7,078 nt of DNA from Sulfurimonadaceae bacterium (GTDB lineage Bacteria > Campylobacterota > Campylobacteria > Campylobacterales > Sulfurimonadaceae), in assembly GCA_026193155.1 (NCBI GenBank), contig JAPHSI010000119.1, positions 1 through 7,078 on the forward strand. Reading direction: 5' to 3'. A program made the position numbers and the translations under genes. Below the pieces are notes generated by a model that ran no database searches, was not told the origin of the DNA, and saw nothing but the letters and a program-made list of their open reading frames with translations. Shown in pieces: positions 1 through 5,104 of this stretch; within the stretch, counting starts at the first letter, position 1; every line of letters begins with the position of its first letter.

Positions 1-1313
1 GCACACTTTGGACAAGCCTCTGGATGCTCTTCTTGAGATGCAAACTCGTGGTCACAATCATCGCAGTAAAATACAGGAATTTGATGTCCCCACCAAAGCT
101 GACGGGAAATACACCAGTCTCTTAAATCTCCCATCCAAGAGTTGTAAGAGTTTATCCAGTGAGGAGGGAAGAATTTAGCTTCGCCATTGTTTGTCTTAAG
201 AATAGACTTGTCTGCTACTTTGCTTCTAACAAACCACTGTTTTGAGATGTAAGGCTCTACTACGTTTTTACATCTGTAACAGTGTCCTACTTGGTGCTTA
301 TGGTCTTCTATCTTAACTATATAACCTTCTTCATCAAGACGCTTTACAATGATGTCGCGAGACTCTAATCTCTCAAGACCTTTAAACTCTTCTGCATAGT
401 CGTTTAAAATACCTTTTTCATCAAAAACAGTAATGAACTCAAGGTCATGTCTTTTTCCGACTTCGTAGTCATTTTGATCGTGCGCAGGAGTAACTTTAAC
501 CACACCTGTTCCAAAGTCCATATCAACATGCTCATCTGCGATGATAGCTACTTCTCTTTGAAGCAGAGGAAGACGTATTTTTTTACCGATTAAGTCTTTA
601 TATCGCTCATCATCAGGATGAACCATTACCGCAGTATCTCCGAAGTATGTCTCAGGTCTTGTAGTGGCTACTTCTACATGTCCGCTTCCGTCTGCAAAAG
701 GGTATTTTATATGGTAAAACTTACCGTCATGATCTTCGTGTTCAACTTCGATGTCGCTAAGCGCACCATCGTGTGTACACCAGTTAACCATATAGTTTCC
801 GCGGATTATAAGACCTTCGTTATAAAGATGAACAAAGGCTTCTTTAACAGATTTTTGGAGTCCTGCATCCATAGTAAAACGCTCACGTTCCCACGCAGGA
901 GATACCCCCATCTTACGAAGCTGGTCTGTCATTATTCCTGCAGATTCTTCTTTCCAAGCCCATGCACGCTCTAAAAATGCTTCGCGACCAATCTCTTCTT
1001 TAGTAGTTCCTTCAGCTAAAAGTTGTTTCTCTACAACGTTTTGAGTAGCGATTCCCGCATGATCAGTTCCCGGTTGCCAAAGAGTTTTGTAACCATCCAT
1101 TCTTTTGTATCTGGTAATAATATCTTGAAGCGTAAATGTAAGTGCGTGACCAATGTGCAGGCGACCTGTAACATTTGGCGGAGGCATCATAATTGCAAAA
1201 TTTTTGTCTTCTTTTTGAATATCTTTGTTTCCATCAATTTCAAAGTATTTTCTATCTTCCCATATTTGGTAATATTTGTTTTCTATCTCTTGTGGATTGT
1301 AGCCGTTTGACAT
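1..1313 (-). CDS. valS: Valine--tRNA ligase (valyl-tRNA synthetase), N-terminal part, cut by the window edge
   Basis: Class Ia aminoacyl-tRNA synthetase that charges tRNA-Val with valine in the cytoplasm and hydrolyses mischarged threonine in its editing domain. The first 437 codons are visible; a full bacterial ValS is usually about 870-950 residues. The start region carries the PPPNVTG motif (residues 44-50) followed directly by the HIGH signature (H53-H56), the ATP-binding half of the catalytic site. The connective-peptide editing domain follows. Near the edge is the conserved stretch DWCISRQLWWGHQIP, then a cysteine-rich, probably zinc-binding segment (FYCDDCD ... CPKC) in which the window ends. 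The KMSKS loop and anticodon-binding domain lie outside. The ATG at 1311-1313 is supported by an AAGGC ribosome binding site about 9 nt upstream. I see no frameshift. Family assignment is very secure. Confidence 0.97.
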   Translation of the reverse strand, partial: MSNGYNPQEIENKYYQIWEDRKYFEIDGNKDIQKEDKNFAIMMPPPNVTGRLHIGHALTFTLQDIITRYKRMDGYKTLWQPGTDHAGIATQNVVEKQLLAEGTTKEEIGREAFLERAWAWKEESAGIMTDQLRKMGVSPAWERERFTMDAGLQKSVKEAFVHLYNEGLIIRGNYMVNWCTHDGALSDIEVEHEDHDGKFYHIKYPFADGSGHVEVATTRPETYFGDTAVMVHPDDERYKDLIGKKIRLPLLQREVAIIADEHVDMDFGTGVVKVTPAHDQNDYEVGKRHDLEFITVFDEKGILNDYAEEFKGLERLESRDIIVKRLDEEGYIVKIEDHKHQVGHCYRCKNVVEPYISKQWFVRSKVADKSILKTNNGEAKFFPPHWINSYNSWMGDLRDWCISRQLWWGHQIPVFYCDDCDHEFASQEEHPEACPKC

Positions 1314-1322
1314 GTTGTTTTA

Positions 1323-1327
1323 GCCTT
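1323..1327 (-). promoter_or_regulatory. Ribosome binding site of valS
   Basis: AAGGC on the minus strand, 9 nt before the valS ATG. It is a moderate Shine-Dalgarno match and supports the start at 1313. Confidence 0.6.
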
Positions 1328-1350
1328 AATTATGTAATTAAAATTTCGCG

Positions 1351-1356
1351 ATTATA
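1351..1356 (-). promoter_or_regulatory. Putative -10 box of the valS promoter
   Basis: A perfect TATAAT on the minus strand, 37 nt before the valS start codon, which would give a 5' leader of about 30 nt. There is no good -35 hexamer, as is usual for sigma-70 promoters in Campylobacterota. A second TATAAT on the same strand at 1409-1414 is an alternative or additional promoter. Both lie in the 104-nt gap after the diguanylate cyclase gene, so valS probably has its own promoter and does not depend only on read-through. Confidence 0.5.
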
Positions 1357-1417
1357 TCTAAATATATGTGAGGATTAGCTTAGAAATTCTTTTGATAAGT
1401 CCTATGTTATTATAACT

Positions 1418-2239
1418 TTACTGAATTCCTGTAATAGTTTTTTTTATCTCATTTTTATGTGTATACATCTTTTTATCGGCAATTTCTAATATATCTGAAA
1501 AATCATCACCTTTTTTAAATAATGATATTCCTATAGAAAAACTTACCCTGAATTCACCATTTTTAGCTTTTAATTTTTTAGAAATTATATTTTTATTTAT
1601 GAGATCTATAGTTGAAGAAACGTCACTTATACTAATGGCCTTATCAAAAATAATTAAAAACTCATCTCCACCATATCTTACAACTTCTCCTATAGTTTTT
1701 TTAAGGTTGTTAGCTATAAAAATAAGTACCTTGTCCCCAACAGGATGTCCATATGTATCGTTAATCTCTTTAAAAAAATTTAAATCAATAATTGCAAGTA
1801 TTCCATATGTTTTAAATTTATTGTTTTTTTCTAAAAAATTATCACTTAACCATTTACGATTGTAAACATTTGTCAGTTCATCTTTATACATAGTTTCTTT
1901 TAGTAGTTCTACTTCACGGCGAAGTTTTTCTGTTTCTTTTAAGACTTCACTTAGAGAGTCTTCATCTTTTTGTTTGATAGCATCTATAGCTTTAGATGTA
2001 GAAGTGCTCAGTTGTATAACGTTTTGATTGTTTTTTTCTCTAATCTCAAGTAGACTTTTACACTCTTTACTTAAAAGTTCTTGAGATAATTTTATTTCAT
2101 CACTCAAATCAATGTTATGTTGTTTCGCATTTTCTTCAAAAAGTGTAGCATATATTGAAGGTGTTATAATAGACATTGAATGCGCAGCATCTATCGTTTC
2201 ATTTGAAATGATTTTTAGTATTTTATCTTTTTTGCTCAT
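1418..2239 (-). CDS. GGDEF-domain diguanylate cyclase, cytoplasmic, with a helical N-terminal region
   Basis: Predicted to make cyclic di-GMP from two GTP. The 273-residue protein has no signal peptide or membrane segment. Residues 1-115 are helical and charged, with a probable coiled coil at about 85-118 (SEVLKETEKLRREVELLKE), and match no sensor domain I can name. The GGDEF domain spans about 116-270. It starts with KDELTNVYNRKW, then has IDLNFFKEINDTYGH (D152 as metal ligand; N160 and D169 as substrate contacts), the intact active-site loop GGDEF at 190-194, SIGIS, and a closing ADKKMY. The product-inhibition I-site (RxxD five residues before GGDEF) reads KTIG at 181-184, so feedback inhibition is probably absent. 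The start has AAGAAG about 5 nt upstream. The gene lies 81 nt after napL in the same direction. Catalytic activity is inferred from motifs, and the input signal is unknown. Confidence 0.92.
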   Translation of the reverse strand: MSKKDKILKIISNETIDAAHSMSIITPSIYATLFEENAKQHNIDLSDEIKLSQELLSKECKSLLEIREKNNQNVIQLSTSTSKAIDAIKQKDEDSLSEVLKETEKLRREVELLKETMYKDELTNVYNRKWLSDNFLEKNNKFKTYGILAIIDLNFFKEINDTYGHPVGDKVLIFIANNLKKTIGEVVRYGGDEFLIIFDKAISISDVSSTIDLINKNIISKKLKAKNGEFRVSFSIGISLFKKGDDFSDILEIADKKMYTHKNEIKKTITGIQ

Positions 2240-2270
2240 AACGCTTCTTATTTATAACATATTTAATTGT

Positions 2271-2276
2271 AGTATA
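2271..2276 (-). promoter_or_regulatory. Possible -10 box upstream of the diguanylate cyclase gene
   Basis: TATACT on the minus strand, 31 nt before the start codon, inside the 81-nt gap behind napL. A second weaker candidate (TATAAA) lies nearer the gene. The region is very AT-rich, so chance matches are likely. A perfect 12-bp palindrome lies just upstream at 2292-2303. Confidence 0.3.
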
Positions 2277-2320
2277 TATGAATTCTATCAGATTAATATT
2301 AATAAAAATTAAAATATGAA

Positions 2321-3268
2321 CTATTGTAACTTCCAGAAAAACAGCTGATTAGCTTCATCTGAAGAAATTAATTTATCTTTTTCATAAAAATTTATATCTA
2401 TGATGGTCTGTTTATGTCCCTTTAGAAGATATAATTCCCGAAGAGTAGTGGTATCAATAATAGAGATTTCACTATCCTCGTTTTTAACAAAAGCAGCTTT
2501 AGAAGCATCTGGATTCAGCGCTACTGCATATATGAAAAATCCCCCTTTTGTCATTTTGTAAGATAAAGGTGATTTATACAAAATAACACGTTTATCTTTT
2601 CCACCACTGATAAGTGTTTTATTTTTATAGTCAACTGAAAAAATATCCCTTTTATTTGCGTCATTATATACAGCTATCGTTTTTCCGGTCTTAACCTCTA
2701 TCTTACTTATCTGAGGCGTTTCATCGGCTGTAAAAAAATACTTCTTATCTTCACTTAGAGCATAGTCTGAAAAGCTGGCTAGGTTTAATTGTTTTTTATA
2801 TAAAATTTTTTTAGTCTTTAAATCATAAAGCATAAAAGCATTATCCATAGTTGAGATTAAAACAGTTTGTTCATCTATAAACTTTACTTTTTGTATAGCC
2901 ATATGTTTGGATTCATCTATAAGTTTAGTAAGTTTTTTATTTTCATAGATGTAAAACTCTCTCCAAGTACTTAATAATCTTGTTGCAAAGATTATTTTCT
3001 CTTTTAAGTAATCTACACTTACTATAAGGGAGCGGATATTATCACCTAAAATATTTTTATGTTTACTAAGCATAATTTTATCGACTAACTTATCTTTATT
3101 TAAATCATAAATGTCTATTATCCCTTCCTCCGTACCTATAACTAAAATATTATCAACTTTTACAAAATCAGATACCGCCTCGCTGGCTTTAACATATTTG
3201 TAAGGAGTAATATCTTTTGCCAAAGTATTTAAAGAAAACAGTAAAATCAGAGATATTATTAATTTCAT
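2321..3268 (-). CDS. napL: NapL-like periplasmic WD40/beta-propeller protein of the nitrate reductase cluster
   Basis: A 315-residue protein with a short Sec signal peptide (charged start, hydrophobic core LIISLILLFSL, likely cleavage after TLA at residue 17), so it should act in the periplasm. The rest is a run of degenerate beta-propeller blades. Typical pieces are an early blade (VIGTEEGIIDIYDL), a middle one (TLISGGKDKRVILYK) and a final near-canonical WD repeat with GH about 25 residues before FWKLQ. The order and wording of these repeats resemble NapL of epsilonproteobacterial nap clusters, whose exact job is not established; roles in maturation or electron transfer to NapA have been considered. 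It starts 3 nt after the napH stop, with AAGGA in front, so it is translated with napGH. The assignment rests on remembered family resemblance plus position; a generic WD40 protein is the alternative. Confidence 0.8.
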   Translation of the reverse strand: MKLIISLILLFSLNTLAKDITPYKYVKASEAVSDFVKVDNILVIGTEEGIIDIYDLNKDKLVDKIMLSKHKNILGDNIRSLIVSVDYLKEKIIFATRLLSTWREFYIYENKKLTKLIDESKHMAIQKVKFIDEQTVLISTMDNAFMLYDLKTKKILYKKQLNLASFSDYALSEDKKYFFTADETPQISKIEVKTGKTIAVYNDANKRDIFSVDYKNKTLISGGKDKRVILYKSPLSYKMTKGGFFIYAVALNPDASKAAFVKNEDSEISIIDTTTLRELYLLKGHKQTIIDINFYEKDKLISSDEANQLFFWKLQ

Positions 3269-3271
3269 AAC

Positions 3272-4096
3272 TTATCCTTTAAGTTGTTTTGCTAAAGAAA
3301 CTACAGAGACATGAAATGCATCGTTTATACATGACTCTATACATTGACCGCATTTAATGCATCCTGAACCAGTTATTGCTTTTGAACGCATTCCGACCAT
3401 ATCTAATATTTGTACTTCGGGACATACATCAAAACATGCCATTGAGTAAAGACATTTATCACTATCATGTACAACCTTTACAAGAGAATATTTTCCTATT
3501 ATCGAGTTAAACCCTCCAAGTGGGCAGATATGCCCGCACCAGCCGTATTTTTGAGATAAAAGGTCAAATAAAAAGATTGCAACAAGAAAAGTCCACCCAA
3601 ATCCAAAACCATATATTATCCCTCTATGTGCAATTCCTATGGGACTAATCATATCAAACGCTGCAATAGAGAAGATAAATGATAAAATAAGTGAGATACC
3701 TATAACCCAGTATCTGATATTTCGGCTGAAAGTAAGAGCTTTTTCTTTCTTCTGTAATCCAAGTTTTTTTCTAAAATATGTTGCTGTTTCAGTAATTATA
3801 TTTACAGGGCAAACCCATGAACAAAAAAAACGTCCTCCGATAATTCCGTATACAAATAAAATAACAAGCACGCCAAGAAGTATATCAACCGATATTAGTG
3901 CACCACCAAAGAACATTTGTAATACAACATACGGATCCGAGAGTGGTATAAAACCAAATATGACAGATGAGCTTAAATCACCTTTTACTATACTCCATCC
4001 ATAAGCATTAGCACCGAAGTACAAAACCATCACAAAGATTTGAGTAAATCTTCTTCCTATAAGAAATCTATGTCTGTATAAAAAATTATTCATCAT
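3272..4096 (-). CDS. napH: Quinol dehydrogenase membrane component NapH
   Basis: Polytopic iron-sulfur protein that with NapG oxidises menaquinol and feeds electrons to the periplasmic nitrate reductase. Of 274 residues, about four membrane helices are visible (near 17-37, 66-87, 127-148, 160-180). Two CxxxCP motifs, C92/C96 and C187/C191, lie on cytoplasmic-side loops and are hallmarks of NapH, as is the SSSVIFGFIPLSDPY segment after helix 1. The C-terminal ferredoxin part has C246-C249-C252-C256, where the last cysteine is not followed by proline, as in E. coli NapH. The other motif is C215, C221, C225 with serine at 218 where E. coli NapH has cysteine. The gene overlaps the napG end by 11 nt. 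Two adjacent ATG codons (4094-4096 and 4091-4093) share one AGGA, and the second has the better spacing. NosH is a related alternative. Confidence 0.93.
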   Translation of the reverse strand: MMNNFLYRHRFLIGRRFTQIFVMVLYFGANAYGWSIVKGDLSSSVIFGFIPLSDPYVVLQMFFGGALISVDILLGVLVILFVYGIIGGRFFCSWVCPVNIITETATYFRKKLGLQKKEKALTFSRNIRYWVIGISLILSFIFSIAAFDMISPIGIAHRGIIYGFGFGWTFLVAIFLFDLLSQKYGWCGHICPLGGFNSIIGKYSLVKVVHDSDKCLYSMACFDVCPEVQILDMVGMRSKAITGSGCIKCGQCIESCINDAFHVSVVSLAKQLKG

Positions 4097-4898
4097 AAAG
4101 TCCTTTTAGTATTCCATCTACGTCATTTACATTATCAAGTGCACTTTTCTCGTTTCTCTTAGTTCTTTCTACTTTTATCTCTGCAGGTCCGTGCTCTAAT
4201 CTCTGTTCGTCCTCTTTTTTCCAGCCAACAACATAGTAAGAACCTCTATCACCCTGAGATATAGCAAGTGGAAGTACTTTTATAGAAGCGACTTTTGTAG
4301 GACAGGCATGTTCACACATTCCGCATCCCGTACAATAATCGGGATCTACGACAGGCTTTAAAAAAGCGTGCATATCCGTTCTTGGATTACGTTCATTTTT
4401 AAGTACTATTGCCGTATCGGCAAGTGGGCAGGCACGTATACACATGGTGCATTGTAATCCCAAATATGCTAAACAGGTTTTTGTGTTGATAGTGGCTAGT
4501 CCCATTCTTGCACTATTTATATCTAATTTAGAGTCTTTGCTAATAAGATTTAAATCTAAAGTGTCTGTAGGGCAGGTTGATGTACACGGAGCATCCGGAC
4601 AAAGATGACATGCCTCTTTTCTTGGCTCAAAATAAGGGGTGCCTATTGATATTTCGTCAGATATCGTAGCTAGTTTTAGTACATCAAAAGGGCAGGCTGC
4701 CACACACATACCACATCTTATACATTTAAGTACAAAATCTTTTTCGTTAATTGCTCCCGGTGGTCTTAGAATAAGATTATTTGCTTGTGATTGCGAAAGG
4801 TAGGCACTCCATGCAATCACACCAAATGCACTATAGCCGATACCTTGGAGGATATTTTGTAAAAATGACCTTCTCTTTGGATTGCTAAGTTTATCCAT
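4086..4898 (-). CDS. napG: Periplasmic ferredoxin-type quinol dehydrogenase component NapG
   Basis: Tat-exported iron-sulfur protein that accepts electrons from NapH and passes them towards NapB/NapA. It has 270 residues from the chosen start. The N-terminus has a twin-arginine signal (KRRSFLQ, R9-R10, then a hydrophobic stretch and SQA near 37-39). Four [4Fe-4S] motifs follow: C59/C62/C65/C69, C97/C100/C105/C109, C142/C150/C153/C157 and C189/C192/C195/C199. Segments shared with E. coli NapG include LRPPGAINE, GTPYF, ARMGLA and IKVLPL. After the usual GW end (225-226) there is an extra charged tail of about 44 residues. An ATG 36 nt further upstream is open in frame, but the start at 4898 has AGGAG at 7-nt spacing and places the Tat motif normally. 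It is the first gene of a napGHL unit; napA, expected just before it, is absent. Confidence 0.95.
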   Translation of the reverse strand: MDKLSNPKRRSFLQNILQGIGYSAFGVIAWSAYLSQSQANNLILRPPGAINEKDFVLKCIRCGMCVAACPFDVLKLATISDEISIGTPYFEPRKEACHLCPDAPCTSTCPTDTLDLNLISKDSKLDINSARMGLATINTKTCLAYLGLQCTMCIRACPLADTAIVLKNERNPRTDMHAFLKPVVDPDYCTGCGMCEHACPTKVASIKVLPLAISQGDRGSYYVVGWKKEDEQRLEHGPAEIKVERTKRNEKSALDNVNDVDGILKGLYDE

Positions 4899-4905
4899 TT
4901 TTAAA

Positions 4906-4910
4906 CTCCT
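4906..4910 (-). promoter_or_regulatory. Ribosome binding site deciding the napG start
   Basis: AGGAG on the minus strand, 7 nt before the ATG at 4896-4898. No comparable site precedes the in-frame ATG at 4932-4934, so the shorter protein is preferred. Confidence 0.8.
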
Positions 4911-4926
4911 ATTAGAGTATATGAAT

Positions 4927-4943
4927 TTAAACACAATTAAACA
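4927..4943. repeat. Short direct repeat TTAAACA, two copies 10 bp apart
   Basis: TTAAACA occurs at 4927-4933 and 4937-4943, one helical turn apart, between the putative napGHL -10 and the napG start. Further TTAAAC hexamers lie at 4901-4906, overlapping the napG ribosome binding site, and at 4981-4986, upstream of the -10. The copies are directly seen. A role as operator is only a guess, because the region is AT-rich. Confidence 0.4.
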
Positions 4944-4963
4944 TAAATATATAAACTGCTATC

Positions 4964-4969
4964 ATTATA
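4964..4969 (-). promoter_or_regulatory. Putative -10 box of the napGHL promoter
   Basis: A perfect TATAAT on the minus strand, 65 nt before the napG start. The upstream flank is AT-rich, with T-tracts and no clear -35. Transcription would start near 4957 and give a leader of about 59 nt. That leader contains two TTAAACA copies (plus-strand reading) exactly 10 bp apart. Confidence 0.5.
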
Positions 4970-5068
4970 GTCTTAAAAAATTAAACTTATATATAAATAT
5001 ACTATTAGTTTTTGTTATAGTTTGCTTAAGGGAAACGTAAAAATAAAATATAGTGAAGTTTATCGTAG

Positions 5069-5074
5069 TATAAT
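5069..5074 (+). promoter_or_regulatory. Putative -10 box of the helicase promoter
   Basis: A perfect TATAAT preceded by G, 30 nt before the TTG start codon. Transcription would begin near 5081, giving a leader of roughly 24 nt. No recognisable -35 is present. It is the best -10 match on the plus strand in this gap. Confidence 0.5.
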
Positions 5075-5094
5075 CACAATCTTAAAACTCCAAA

Positions 5095-5099
5095 AAGGA
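5095..5099 (+). promoter_or_regulatory. Ribosome binding site supporting a TTG start for the helicase
   Basis: AAGGA, 5 nt before TTG at 5105-5107. No ATG or GTG lies in frame between this site and the helicase Q-motif region, so TTG is the only reasonable start. Confidence 0.75.
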
Positions 5100-5104
5100 A
5101 CTCT

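Larger units (their letters stand above)
4899..5104. promoter_or_regulatory. Divergent intergenic region between napG and the helicase gene
   Basis: A 206-nt, strongly AT-rich gap with no supportable ORF or RNA gene. It holds oppositely facing -10 boxes for napGHL (4964-4969) and the helicase (5069-5074), about 100 bp apart, so the two promoters probably do not overlap. I see no TTGAT-N4-ATCAA type FNR/CRP site and no TTAAC-N4-GTTAA type NssR-like palindrome. Confidence 0.6.

Noticed and set aside
1326..1339. TAATTA-tg-TAATTA inverted repeat in the valS leader
   Set aside because: The 6-bp all-AT arms with a 2-nt loop are too weak for a terminator or attenuator, and such repeats are expected in this composition.
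618..1378. Three plus-strand open frames antisense to the valS start region
   Set aside because: They overlap a clear ValS on the other strand, have no ribosome binding site or family resemblance, and their compositions are unlike real proteins. They are shadow frames.
1599..2312. Two plus-strand open frames antisense to the diguanylate cyclase gene
   Set aside because: The opposite strand encodes intact GGDEF motifs. These frames show no motif and no binding site.
3639..4004. Plus-strand open frame of 121 codons antisense to napH
   Set aside because: NapH is certain on the minus strand, and this frame has no recognisable protein features.
2321..4898. The unit as nosG/nosH of a nitrous oxide reductase cluster
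   Set aside because: NosG and NosH are homologous, but the SSSVIFGFIPLSDPY and LRPPGAINE segments fit NapH/NapG closely, a NapL-like gene follows, and no nosZ, nosD, nosF or nosY is present. It remains a minor alternative.
5002..5020. Imperfect inverted repeat (CTATTAG ... TTATAG) in the napG-helicase gap
   Set aside because: It is mismatched, AT-rich and short, with no link to a start site or T-run.
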